This document shows, piece after piece, positions 26,669 through 36,751 of a stretch of 64,000 nucleotides of DNA (positions within the stretch are counted from its first letter, which is position 1; each line of letters opens with the position of its first letter). Position numbers and translations under genes: made by a program. Below the pieces are notes generated by a model that was not told the DNA's origin, did no database searches, and saw only the letters and a list, made by a program, of their open reading frames with translations. The stretch is from Aliamphritea hakodatensis (lineage in GTDB: Bacteria; Pseudomonadota; Gammaproteobacteria; Pseudomonadales; Balneatricaceae): contig NZ_AP025281.1 of the NCBI RefSeq assembly GCF_024347195.1, forward strand, positions 434,001 through 498,000, written 5' to 3'.

Positions 26669-26697
26669 TTGACATAACTTTGTTGATTGTCATAAAT
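26669..26697 (+). promoter_or_regulatory. Promoter and possible TetR operator of the oxygenase cassette
   Basis: A perfect TTGACA (26669-26674) and ATAAAT (26692-26697) are 17 bases apart. Between and across them lie inverted TGACA and TGTCA arms separated by 13 bases, within ATTGACAT...ATTGTCAT. A dyad overlapping both promoter boxes suits repression by the divergent TetR protein (inference). Confidence 0.6.
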
Positions 26698-26747
26698 TTG
26701 TTCTGCAATCTGATCCCGTAACAACAATAAAAAACGAGGATGTTCTT

Positions 26748-27728
26748 ATGAGCCAGGGGCAGGGCTGGTATAAGCCTGAAATAGATAAGAAAGTGCTGAA
26801 GCAGCTGATGCGCCGGGATAATAAGCCGGCGCTGCTGCAGTTTGGTTTGTTCTTTGGTCTGCTGGCAGGGCTGGCGGCCACGGTTGTGCTCAGTTGGGAT
26901 ACCGGCTGGTGGTGGCTGTTTTATTTGCTGTACTGTGCCGTGTTTGCCTTTGCGACTTCAGCGGTTCACGAACTGTGTCACGGCTCGCCATTCCGCACCC
27001 GCTGGCTGAATGAAGTGAGTCTGTTCATCACCGGGTGGATGATGCAGATGGAGCCGGTTGCGGCCCGCTGGGGGCACGCCGGGCATCATACCTATACCCA
27101 TTTCAATAAAGGCGACAGTGAGCTGGCGCTGGCGAATCCCCTTAGCTGGAAGGAATTTCTTGTTCAGCTGAGCGGAGTGGGGGCTATGCACCGTTACTAT
27201 GCGGAAATACTGATGCTTTGCTGTGGTAAGCAAGTGGCACGGATTCGCGGCATCATTCCTCAGCAGGAGATGCCACAGGCGCAGCGTAACGCCTGCCTTA
27301 TGGCGCTGGGTTATGTGCTGGTTATTGGCTGGTCGCTGCTGTCGGCCAGCTGGTTACCGTTTTTATTACTGATGTTGCCCCGGGTGATCGGTGGCCCTGT
27401 GGTGGGGCTGTTCAGGGTCACCCAGCATGCCGGGCTGGCAATGGATATTCAGGATCATCGCATGACAACCCGCACTTTCTATACTCATCCTTTATTTGAA
27501 TTTCTGTACTTTAATATGAATTATCATGTGGAACATCACATGTTCCCGCTGGTGCCTTTCTATAATTTAAAGAAGTTACACGCGGCGGTGAAAGATCAGT
27601 TGCCGGAACCCCTTGATGGCCTGGATGCCGTGATGGCTGAAATTGTTCATGCCATCCGCATGCAGCGCAGCCAGCAGGGGTATTTTGTTAATAAACTGGC
27701 CGCAGAGCCGGTGCAGTCCGCTGCGTAA
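26748..27728 (+). CDS. Fatty-acid-desaturase-like membrane di-iron oxygenase (MocD-like)
   Basis: Integral membrane di-iron enzyme of 326 residues. The three histidine clusters of the desaturase/hydroxylase superfamily are all present: HELCHG near residue 75, HAGHHTYTH near 108, and HVEHH near 263, with hydrophobic pairs between. Start supported by GAGG upstream. The next gene, 21 bases on, encodes a MocE-type Rieske ferredoxin; this pairing is that of rhizobial MocD/MocE, used in rhizopine demethylation (established), so an N-demethylase or hydroxylase on a small amine is more likely than a lipid desaturase. Substrate unknown. Confidence 0.85.
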   Translation: MSQGQGWYKPEIDKKVLKQLMRRDNKPALLQFGLFFGLLAGLAATVVLSWDTGWWWLFYLLYCAVFAFATSAVHELCHGSPFRTRWLNEVSLFITGWMMQMEPVAARWGHAGHHTYTHFNKGDSELALANPLSWKEFLVQLSGVGAMHRYYAEILMLCCGKQVARIRGIIPQQEMPQAQRNACLMALGYVLVIGWSLLSASWLPFLLLMLPRVIGGPVVGLFRVTQHAGLAMDIQDHRMTTRTFYTHPLFEFLYFNMNYHVEHHMFPLVPFYNLKKLHAAVKDQLPEPLDGLDAVMAEIVHAIRMQRSQQGYFVNKLAAEPVQSAA

Positions 27729-27749
27729 ATATCAGCCCGGAGCCAGAAT

Positions 27750-28061
27750 ATGAATTTTATTGATGTATGCGACATTGAAGATATTGATGAAGAAGATGTC
27801 ATGCGGTTCGATCACGGTGATGAAACCTTTGCGATTTACCGTACTGAGGAGGGCTACTTTGCGACAGCAGGCCTGTGTACCCATGAAGAAGTGCATCTTG
27901 AGGATGGTTTGGTGGTTGATGATGTCATCGAGTGCCCGTTACATCAGGGGCGCTTTAATGTTCGTACCGGCGAAGCCCTCAGTGCACCGGCCTGCGTGAA
28001 CCTGAAAACCTATCCTGTAAAGGTTGAAGGCAGGCGGGTACTGATGGATCTGGACGGCTGA
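27750..28061 (+). CDS. Rieske-type 2Fe-2S ferredoxin (MocE family)
   Basis: Small electron carrier of 103 residues. The Rieske cluster ligands are in CTHEEVHLEDG (Cys, His) and CPLHQGRFNVRTG (Cys, His), giving the CxH...CxxH pattern. It should pass electrons to the di-iron oxygenase encoded just upstream. No ferredoxin reductase gene is adjacent, unlike the moc locus where MocF follows, so a housekeeping reductase must serve. Confidence 0.92.
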   Translation: MNFIDVCDIEDIDEEDVMRFDHGDETFAIYRTEEGYFATAGLCTHEEVHLEDGLVVDDVIECPLHQGRFNVRTGEALSAPACVNLKTYPVKVEGRRVLMDLDG

Positions 28062-28156
28062 TACTGTCCGGCGCTATCGGTACACAGCGGCGTTGTGATT
28101 TCAGCTTGTCAGGTGCATAGTGCAGCCATTCTGTAATGCTGATAAACGGAGTGGTT

Positions 28157-28714
28157 GTGTCGCACATTATTCTGTCTGATATTTTCGGCTATACCAGTGC
28201 CCTGCAGGTACTGGCGGATCAGCTGCCCGGCGACTGGTTGATCCTGGACCCTTACGACGGCACTGAAATGTGCTTTGAGGATGAGTCCCGGGCGTATGCG
28301 CACTTTCAGCGTGTGTCCGGGATTGATGTCTATGCGGCCCGGTTAGCAGATTGTCTGATGACGGCTGATGAATCGGTCAGCATTATAGGTTTCAGTGTTG
28401 GCGCTGCAGCGCTTTGGCAGGTGCTGGGAAGCGGTGTTGCGGATAAGGCGGGCTATGCTATCGGGTTTTACGGCAATCAGATTCGCCATGCTCTGGGCTC
28501 AGCACCCCGGCGGCCTGTGACGTTGGTGATACCGGCATCTGAAAGGCATTTTTCAGTGGCTGATTTTGCTGAATCATTAAGTGCTTATCCGCAGGTCAGC
28601 TTATCCCGTGCGCCTTATCTGCACGGTTTTATGAATCCGGCGTCGGTGAATTATTCTGCGGCGGGATATGCTGAATATACTGGCTGGCTGCAGCAAGTCC
28701 TGGGTGGCAGATAA
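28157..28714 (+). CDS. Small alpha/beta hydrolase, dienelactone-hydrolase-like
   Basis: 185 residues from the GTG at 28157, which has CGGAG five bases upstream; an ATG at 28136 would add seven residues. The sequence has features of an alpha/beta hydrolase fold: an initial strand SHIILSDIFG, the nucleophile elbow GFSVGAAAL with Ser in GxSxG, GFYGNQIR, an acid-bearing strand TLVIPASERH and a late histidine in YLHGFMNP, as in the DLH family. Last gene of the TetR/oxygenase cassette, 95 bases after the Rieske gene, ending at a terminator. Substrate unknown. Confidence 0.75.
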   Translation: MSHIILSDIFGYTSALQVLADQLPGDWLILDPYDGTEMCFEDESRAYAHFQRVSGIDVYAARLADCLMTADESVSIIGFSVGAAALWQVLGSGVADKAGYAIGFYGNQIRHALGSAPRRPVTLVIPASERHFSVADFAESLSAYPQVSLSRAPYLHGFMNPASVNYSAAGYAEYTGWLQQVLGGR

Positions 28715-28723
28715 GCCGGGGCG

Positions 28724-28753
28724 AAAAAAAACCTGCCAGTGGCAGGTTTTTTT
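28724..28753. terminator. Bidirectional terminator between hydrolase and ferredoxin genes
   Basis: AAAAAAAACCTGCC-AGT-GGCAGGTTTTTTT: six GC-rich pairs plus A-T extension, with T-runs on both strands between convergent genes. Confidence 0.92.
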
Positions 28754-28779
28754 GTACTCATAAGCGGTCAGTGTGTGAA

Positions 28780-29028
28780 TTACTGGCCGGTCAGCTGCTT
28801 GTACTTTTCCATCAGCTGGTCTTCAGACTCAACGTGATCCGGATCTTTAGGGATACAGTCAACGGGGCATACTTCAACACACTGCGGAGTGTCATAGTGG
28901 CCGACACACTCAGTACATTTCTTCGGATCGATTTCGTAGATTTCGTCGCCCGGAGTGATTGCCTCGTTCGGGCACTCTGGCTCGCATACGTCACAGTTTA
29001 TGCATTCATCTGTGATGATTAATGACAT
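28780..29028 (-). CDS. fdx: YfhL-type 2[4Fe-4S] ferredoxin
   Basis: 82-residue bacterial-type ferredoxin with two clusters. The first ligand set is CINCDVCEPECP, the second CTECVGHYDTPQCVEVCP, where the long insertion between the second and third cysteine is typical of the YfhL/Allochromatium-type low-potential ferredoxins. Adjacent to coaD, 26 bases after its stop on the same strand, as in pseudomonads. Confidence 0.95.
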   Translation of the reverse strand: MSLIITDECINCDVCEPECPNEAITPGDEIYEIDPKKCTECVGHYDTPQCVEVCPVDCIPKDPDHVESEDQLMEKYKQLTGQ

Positions 29029-29054
29029 CGTAGCTACCTCACTAGCTGTTAGTA

Positions 29055-29534
29055 TTAGTGCCCGAAACGGTTCTTCAGTGCCTGATTAACCGTTGGGTGC
29101 ACAAATTGTTCTACATCTCCTCCCAGGCTCGCGATTTCCCTTATAAGGGTAGAGGAGATGAAAGATAAATGTTCTGCCGGTGTAAGAAAAAGGCTCTCAG
29201 CGGCAGGTGCCAGATGGCGGTTCATATTGGCCAGCTGGAACTCGTATTCAAAGTCAGAGACTGCTCTTAACCCACGCAGGATAATATTGGCGTCATGCTG
29301 GGTGACCAGTTCTGCAAGCAGGCAGTTGAAGCCAACGACTTCGACATTGTCGAGGTGGCTGGTAACAACCTTTGCTAACTCAACACGTTCATCTAACGGC
29401 AGTAATGGTGCCTTCTTCGGGCTTGCCGCAACCGCAACGATTACCCGGTCGAATATACGGGAAGCCCGCTCGATCAGGTCGTTGTGTCCGTTTGTAATCG
29501 GGTCAAAAGTACCCGGGTATACCGCAGTGTTCAT
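29055..29534 (-). CDS. coaD: Phosphopantetheine adenylyltransferase
   Basis: Fourth step of coenzyme A synthesis: transfers AMP from ATP to 4'-phosphopantetheine. 159 residues from the ATG at 29534, the same length as E. coli CoaD; an ATG at 29558 would add eight residues. The nucleotidyltransferase motif is YPGTFDPITNGH and the second ATP motif is SFISSTLIREIA. Followed by the ferredoxin gene. Confidence 0.96.
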   Translation of the reverse strand: MNTAVYPGTFDPITNGHNDLIERASRIFDRVIVAVAASPKKAPLLPLDERVELAKVVTSHLDNVEVVGFNCLLAELVTQHDANIILRGLRAVSDFEYEFQLANMNRHLAPAAESLFLTPAEHLSFISSTLIREIASLGGDVEQFVHPTVNQALKNRFGH

Positions 29535-29714
29535 GTTTAATTCACAGCTGTTCTGCATAAATGAATTTTAGCAAATCCGCAAGTGCGCGATATTAGCTGA
29601 ATTAAAGGGAGTTCACAAATACAATAATGGAATGGAAAATTGATAATTGGTTATAAGCAGTGTTTTTTTAATTCCAATGCGAAATAACCGCGTTTGCTTT
29701 ACGGGATTCTCTAA

Positions 29715-31007
29715 ATGATAGTATTTCAATATCTTAGCCTGAACTGTCGCGCCGGTTCTCTGAAGGTGTTGATGGTGTTGCTGGGCTCGCTGCTGATAAG
29801 TGGCTGTCAGGTGCTACAGAGCATTGATAAAGGCTTGTATGACGTTGCAGAGGCGGTCACCGAAACTGACCGTGTGACCGGGCAGCGGGCGCTTAGTACC
29901 GCGAACCGGAACCAGCAAATAGCGCAGGGCAATCAGTATGTTGACAAAATGCTGCAGGATGAACGGCAAAAGGGCCGGCGGGTTGATGCGGCACTGGATG
30001 CCCGGCAGTATCAGCGACTGGTGCGTATTTTCGACCGTATTCATCCCATCTCTCATTTACGTCAGGAGCGCTGGAAGCCGGTGCTGATTGACCGGGATTC
30101 ATTTAACGCTTTTACGACCGGCGGCACCTATATCGTGGTGCATCTTGGGCTGATGAAACAGTTAAACGATGCCGAAGTGGCGGCGGTGGTTGGTCACGAG
30201 ATCGCGCATACGGTGGCGAATCATGTGGCTGAACGGCAGACGCATCAGCAGTTAAGTGTCCTGACCTCTTCAAGTGCTGTGCGCCGTCAGGGCTATCAGG
30301 CAGCATTTACCCATGAGCGGGAACGGGAAGCTGACCGTATTGGCATTCTGTATTCGGCACTGGCCGGTTACGATCCTTATGCAGCCAGCCATATCTGGCA
30401 GCGTCAGTATCAGCAGCAGGGAAATGCCCGCAGTCTGTTTGCTCATGACCATCCGGTAAATGCCGAGCGGGCCGCAGAAGCGAAGGCGGTTGCCGATAAA
30501 GTTAAGCAGTATTACCGTTCCGGTCAGGTGAACCCCCGGGCGCATCAGTTGCTGGATAATAATGTTCTGTGGCAGAAACGCAGTAACCGGCACGGGGAAA
30601 GTGCCGGAGAGGGCGGCGGGCTTGCTGCTATTCTGTCGACGGCTGTGGGGGTGATGTCCGAGCATCAGCAGGCCAAACAGGAAGAATACCGTCAGGCGCA
30701 GCAGGCGCAGTTTGTCCGGTCAGTGCAGCAACAGCTGCGGCTGGAAGAGCAACGCCGTCTGAATGACCGCAGCTGGCAGACCCGCTGGCATTACACCGGC
30801 AGGGTAAGTTTGCATAAAGTAGTCGTGGGAATTATCGCCCGGGACAGCAAAGGTAAAACCTATCGTTTTGTCGGACATCACAAAGGTGTGTTACGCCCCG
30901 GTCAGCGTTTTAACGTCAGTTTTATGCTGGATAAGGGGTTGACCCTGAATCAGCTGGAACAGATGCAGACCCAGTATTACCTGGATGATGCATTGCCGGT
31001 GCGTTAA
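29715..31007 (+). CDS. M48-family metalloprotease lipoprotein (LoiP/YggG-like)
   Basis: 430-residue predicted lipoprotein protease. The signal peptide ends in a lipobox LISGC at about residue 31. The M48 zinc motif HEIAH lies near residue 161 and the third ligand in EREREADRIG near 208. Residues 290-350 are glutamine-rich and probably coiled, and the last 80 residues form an extra basic domain. Likely an outer-membrane-anchored quality-control protease like E. coli LoiP. Convergent with rsmD, overlapping its end by four bases. The in-frame ATG codon used here lacks a strong ribosome site. Confidence 0.87.
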   Translation: MIVFQYLSLNCRAGSLKVLMVLLGSLLISGCQVLQSIDKGLYDVAEAVTETDRVTGQRALSTANRNQQIAQGNQYVDKMLQDERQKGRRVDAALDARQYQRLVRIFDRIHPISHLRQERWKPVLIDRDSFNAFTTGGTYIVVHLGLMKQLNDAEVAAVVGHEIAHTVANHVAERQTHQQLSVLTSSSAVRRQGYQAAFTHEREREADRIGILYSALAGYDPYAASHIWQRQYQQQGNARSLFAHDHPVNAERAAEAKAVADKVKQYYRSGQVNPRAHQLLDNNVLWQKRSNRHGESAGEGGGLAAILSTAVGVMSEHQQAKQEEYRQAQQAQFVRSVQQQLRLEEQRRLNDRSWQTRWHYTGRVSLHKVVVGIIARDSKGKTYRFVGHHKGVLRPGQRFNVSFMLDKGLTLNQLEQMQTQYYLDDALPVR

Positions 31008-31633
31008 GCCCCGGCCGCTTCTCTGATGTACAGCCGGTATGTCACCTGTCCGGCGTGTTTCTCACGGTGCAGGTGCCAGTTGTCCGGAACCTGTAACACA
31101 CTCAGTTCTGATTCGGTTTCCACGTAAATCATCGCACGGGGCGCCAGTAATCCCTGCATTTCAAGTTTTTCGCAGCAACTGGCGGCCAGTTCCTTACGGA
31201 ATGGCGGGTCCATAAATACCAGGTCATATTGCAGGCTGTCTGTTTGCTGGCTGAGCCACTGCTGTACGTCTGCCTGCACCACGGTGGCATTGGTGGCTTT
31301 AAGGGTTTGTAAATTATTTTGTAGCTGGCCGGTGGCGACACCGGACAGATCAACCATCGTGGTCTGGCCGGCACCGCGGGACAGCGCTTCCAGACCCAGT
31401 GCACCACTGCCGGTAAACAGGTCCAGACATTTTGCCCCCGGAATGTGGGCAGAAATCCAGTTAAACAGGGTTTCCCTGACCCGGTCCGGGGTTGGGCGCA
31501 GGCCTTCAATCGCCGGAAAGCTCAGTTTTCGGCCCCGCCATTCACCGGCGATGATCCGCAGTTGCTGATGACCGTTTTTAGGTGTGCCGGTTTTTTGTGT
31601 GGCTGGCCGCCGGCCAGGCGCTCGTCGGGACAT
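31004..31633 (-). CDS. rsmD: 16S rRNA (guanine-966-N2)-methyltransferase
   Basis: Methylates G966 of 16S rRNA in the small subunit. 209 residues with a basic 25-residue extension. The core begins LRIIAGEWRGRKLSFP; the AdoMet pocket is LDLFTGSGALGLEALSRGA; the catalytic motif is FMDPPF. It lies between ftsY and coaD, the usual place in this group. Confidence 0.95.
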   Translation of the reverse strand: MSRRAPGRRPATQKTGTPKNGHQQLRIIAGEWRGRKLSFPAIEGLRPTPDRVRETLFNWISAHIPGAKCLDLFTGSGALGLEALSRGAGQTTMVDLSGVATGQLQNNLQTLKATNATVVQADVQQWLSQQTDSLQYDLVFMDPPFRKELAASCCEKLEMQGLLAPRAMIYVETESELSVLQVPDNWHLHREKHAGQVTYRLYIREAAGA

Positions 31634-31677
31634 GCGCTGATTTTCCTGATCTGATAATTGGGCCGCAGGATTATACG

Positions 31678-32916
31678 TTAACGGGCGGGCAGATAAAAAA
31701 ATTGCTGGTTATTCGTGTTCAGCATGGTCTGCAGCTGGTCCAGAACGGCTTCGTCAGAGGTGTCGGCAAGCCGGTCAGCAAATTCGGATATATAGTCAGT
31801 CGGCAGCCGGTAAAACGCCAGCGTGTTCAGTAATCCCAGCTGTGCCTGCTGTTCGCTCATACGCTCGAGGAAGCTTTCCTTAATGCTATCGCGGGTAGCA
31901 CTGATGACGCTGGAATCAGTGGCTTCCAGCAGGCGCCGGTTCAGTTGGGTCAGCGCTGATGTGTCTGCCGGGGGGCGCTGGCCATAAAGTAACAGGGCGA
32001 AATATCCCTGCTGATCCAGTGATTTCCACAGTAAACGGGTTGATACGTCAGGTTGCAGGGCCGGCAAGGTTTGTTGCAGGCTTTTAACGGCGATCAGCTG
32101 CGCCATGAAAGTGTCACTTTGCCTGCCGGGTAATGACAACCCTGCCAGTGCGTAGGCTTCGTTACCGATTGTCGGCAGCGTCTGGCGTTGCTGAAAGCTG
32201 GCGGGTGTGCTCAGTGTCTGCCTGGCCAGTTCCTGGGAAGGCAGATCTTCAGCCAGTATCCGGGCGGCGGCTGCAGCGTCCGGACCGGATATCACCAGTG
32301 TCAGGTTATGGTTGCTGAATATGTTACGGGCCCAGGCGGGGAAACGTTGCAGCGGGTGGACGGAGGAGGTGTCGCTCAGGGTACCAGTGAATGCGCTGAG
32401 CAGGCGGTTTTCGGCGGTCTGGTTTTCCAGATATAACTCCGCTTTCAAACGGTTCCATTCGGCGTCGGTGGCGGTTGTTATGTCACTGTTATTCAGCGCT
32501 TGCAGCAGTTGGGGTAATAGCTGGTTAAGCTGATCAGTATCGGTTGTTCGGGTACTGAACAGCAGGGTAAGCCGGTCGTCCTGAAGCGTCTGTTGCAGAC
32601 TTGCCTGAACAGGGGACAGCAGGCGGGTAACCGATGGACTGATCAGAACGTTTTGCAGACGCCGGGAAAGCAGTTTGTGCAGCAGTTTGTGTTCGTCACT
32701 GAGCGCCGGTCCAAGGCCAAAAATCATCTGTACCGACAGTATTTCGGCGTCGTCCGGTTCAGTAAAATAAACGGGCTTATTCTCGGTTTTTTCAATGTTC
32801 AGGTAGCGGTTAGTATCACGTCCGGAGGCCGACAAAAAAACAATGGCGATGGCAACTATCCACAGCAGTACTTTGAGATAGGTACGGTTGAACATCGGTT
32901 TGTATGTATCTGCCAT
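31678..32916 (-). CDS. M16 peptidase-like protein lacking the zinc motif
   Basis: 412 residues with a single N-terminal membrane anchor (LKVLLWIVAIAIVFLSASG) and a predicted periplasmic body. Its place between rsmD and ftsY is where pseudomonads carry a pair of M16 (insulinase-family) proteins, and segments such as RFPAWARNIFSNHNLTLVISGP fit the M16 C-terminal half. The HxxEH zinc motif is absent, so it should be non-catalytic, and the catalytic partner gene is missing. Start chosen at the ATG at 32916 with AAAGG upstream; a GTG at 32928 is an alternative. Identification is moderate. Confidence 0.65.
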   Translation of the reverse strand: MADTYKPMFNRTYLKVLLWIVAIAIVFLSASGRDTNRYLNIEKTENKPVYFTEPDDAEILSVQMIFGLGPALSDEHKLLHKLLSRRLQNVLISPSVTRLLSPVQASLQQTLQDDRLTLLFSTRTTDTDQLNQLLPQLLQALNNSDITTATDAEWNRLKAELYLENQTAENRLLSAFTGTLSDTSSVHPLQRFPAWARNIFSNHNLTLVISGPDAAAAARILAEDLPSQELARQTLSTPASFQQRQTLPTIGNEAYALAGLSLPGRQSDTFMAQLIAVKSLQQTLPALQPDVSTRLLWKSLDQQGYFALLLYGQRPPADTSALTQLNRRLLEATDSSVISATRDSIKESFLERMSEQQAQLGLLNTLAFYRLPTDYISEFADRLADTSDEAVLDQLQTMLNTNNQQFFYLPAR

Positions 32917-33291
32917 TGCGTGAGGCACCTTTATTGCTGGCTGAAGGCTAAGTATTGTGCTGCATAGTTACATGTTTTGGCTTTTTTCGCAGCCCTGCAA
33001 GGCTTTTGCCGGGTGCGGATAATGGCATTGAAAATGCCGCTTCAGGAATGTCGGTCCGGGGCGTGGTTAAATAAGCACCGTATGGTAACATAGCGCACTT
33101 TCTCAGCGCCTGATGCAGCAGGCAGTACAGTGGCCGTTTCCGGCCAGAAGTATGCTGCTTTTTCTCAGTCAGAGGTGCTGTTTCCGGTATCAGATTCTTT
33201 ATGCTGATCAGCACATTTCCGGAAGTATCAGAATTACCCGGGGGGACACGCAACTGTGGTGTCGCCCTGAAGATTGCCGACAGGAATAGCA
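32917..33291. other. Divergent intergenic region between M16-like gene and ftsY
   Basis: About 375 bases holding the promoters for the leftward M16-like gene and rightward ftsY. A 114-codon leftward frame across it has no recognisable motif. An AGGA ribosome site precedes ftsY; no clear operator seen. Confidence 0.4.
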
Positions 33292-34794
<1,503 letters not shown>

Positions 34795-34833
34795 GCGTTC
34801 ATCCGGTGACATAGCACAGTAAAAGGCTGCTTC

Positions 34834-35493
34834 ATGATCAGTTTCGATAATGTCAGTAAGCGTTACCCGAATGGCTATGATGCTCTGAGTCAGGTGGACT
34901 TCAGCCTGAAGCAGGGCGAAATGGCGTTCCTGACCGGTCACTCCGGGGCAGGAAAAAGTACCCTGATGAAACTGATTATGCTGATGGAACGGCCGACCAA
35001 TGGCCGGGTATTAGTGGGCGATCAGGATCTGGCTACTTTAGGCCACCGGCAGATTCCTTATCACCGTCGCCGAGTCGGGGTGGTGTTCCAGAACCATCAG
35101 CTGCTGTTTGACCGCTCAGTCTTCGATAACATTGCCCTGCCGCTGCGCATCTGCGGATACGATCCGGATGATGCTGCCCGCCGGGTACGCGCCGCACTGG
35201 ATAAAGTGGGGCTGCTCAGCAAAGAAAAAATGAATCCGGTGGTGTTATCCGGCGGTGAGCAACAGCGTATCGGCATTGCCCGGGCGATTGTGCATAAACC
35301 CCAGTTGCTGCTGGCGGATGAGCCGACCGGTAACCTTGACCCGAAACTGTCGGTCGAAATCATGCGGCTGTTTCAGCAATTTAATCAGGTAGGAACGACG
35401 GTACTGATTGCCAGCCACGATCTGGGGCTGATCGGCCGTTTACCGCACCGGGTACTTACGCTTCAGCGGGGGAGGTTAGTAAACGATGGCTAA
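34834..35493 (+). CDS. ftsE: Cell division ATP-binding protein FtsE
   Basis: ATPase of the FtsEX complex, which activates peptidoglycan amidases at the septum. 219 residues. Walker A GHSGAGKST, Q-loop VVFQNHQLLFDRS, signature VLSGGEQQR, Walker B LLLADEPTGNLD and switch His in ASHDLG. Overlaps ftsX by eight bases, indicating coupled translation. Confidence 0.97.
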   Translation: MISFDNVSKRYPNGYDALSQVDFSLKQGEMAFLTGHSGAGKSTLMKLIMLMERPTNGRVLVGDQDLATLGHRQIPYHRRRVGVVFQNHQLLFDRSVFDNIALPLRICGYDPDDAARRVRAALDKVGLLSKEKMNPVVLSGGEQQRIGIARAIVHKPQLLLADEPTGNLDPKLSVEIMRLFQQFNQVGTTVLIASHDLGLIGRLPHRVLTLQRGRLVNDG

Positions 35494-36523
35494 TCAGTCC
35501 CGTACACCCCGTACCGGAGTACCTAAGGGTGCTTCCCGGGTGCAGCCCACCCAGAAACGTGATGGTAAGGTCGCCCGTGGTGCGGAACAGCACCGCCTTA
35601 AAGTAAAAGATAAAAGCCGCAGTTACCTGCGTCACCATGGTGATGTGGCCCGGGAATCTTTTGATTCGCTGCTGCGTTCACCGCTGACCACCCTCATGAC
35701 CCTGGCGGTGCTGGCCATTGCGCTGGCGTTACCGGCGACTTTGTATACCGGATTAAAAAATCTGCAGGCGCTGAGTTATGGCTGGCAGGGGGATCCGCGC
35801 ATTGCCCTGTATCTGCAGGAAACTGTAGATGAGGTCAGGGCTGAGCAGCTCAGCCGCGAGTTGTTACTTCTGGAGAATGTTGCCGCCACCGAACTGATCA
35901 GCGCCGAACAGGGGATGCTGGAGTTTAAACAGAACTCAGGCTTTGGTGAGGTGTTTGATTTTCTTGAGATTAACCCGTTACCGGCAGTGATTATGGTGCT
36001 GCCGAAAGATTTATCCACTGCGATTGTGCCGGTACTTCAGGCGCAGTTACAGGCGCTGGATGAGGTGGAAGAAGCCAGTGTGGATATGCTCTGGGTGCAG
36101 CGTCTTGAGGCTTTCGTGGTGCTGGCGCAACGGGGCGTCTGGGTATTATCCGGTCTGTTTGCCCTGGCGGTATTGCTGGTGGTGGGTAACACCATCCGCC
36201 TGACCATTGAAAACCGGCGGGAAGAAATTGTCATTGCCAAGCTTGTCGGGGCGACTGATGCTTACGTACGGCGTCCTTTTTTGTATGACGGATTCTGGTT
36301 TGGCATTGCCGGGGGAATTCTTGCCTGGTTGTTAGTGCAGATCAGTTTGCTGTTACTGGATGCACCGGTATCCCGTCTGATCACCCTCTATAGCAGTAAC
36401 TTTGAACTGTCCGGGCTGGGGTTTGTTGAAACATTCTGGTTACTTTTAACCAGTATACTGCTCGGATCGCTGGGTGCCTGGCTGGCTGTCGGACGACATT
36501 TACGGGCCATTCAGCCAACCTGA
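35486..36523 (+). CDS. ftsX: Cell division protein FtsX
   Basis: Membrane partner of FtsE. 345 residues: a basic cytoplasmic N-terminal extension of about 55 residues, a first helix at about 70-90 (TTLMTLAVLAIALALPATLY), a periplasmic domain of about 130 residues that contacts septal hydrolase activators, then three helices. The FtsX signature VGNTIRLTIENRREEI is present. Start lies within the end of ftsE. Confidence 0.96.
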   Translation: MANQSRTPRTGVPKGASRVQPTQKRDGKVARGAEQHRLKVKDKSRSYLRHHGDVARESFDSLLRSPLTTLMTLAVLAIALALPATLYTGLKNLQALSYGWQGDPRIALYLQETVDEVRAEQLSRELLLLENVAATELISAEQGMLEFKQNSGFGEVFDFLEINPLPAVIMVLPKDLSTAIVPVLQAQLQALDEVEEASVDMLWVQRLEAFVVLAQRGVWVLSGLFALAVLLVVGNTIRLTIENRREEIVIAKLVGATDAYVRRPFLYDGFWFGIAGGILAWLLVQISLLLLDAPVSRLITLYSSNFELSGLGFVETFWLLLTSILLGSLGAWLAVGRHLRAIQPT

Positions 36524-36751
36524 CAGCGGCTGTATCCGGAATAATACTGAGAATAGGGCGGAAACTGTCCACAGGCCCTTGCCTTTTACAGTGGGCACCG
36601 CTATTTTTACTCATCCGTTTTTGTCTCACAGTCTTGTGGATAAAGTGACGGACAGCGCCATTGAACTTTTCCATCAGGGTTAAGTCTACTTAGGAGCTGT
36701 ATAGTGAAGTTTTATTAAACCCTGATGTTTTATAGAAATTGAGGTCGTGTA

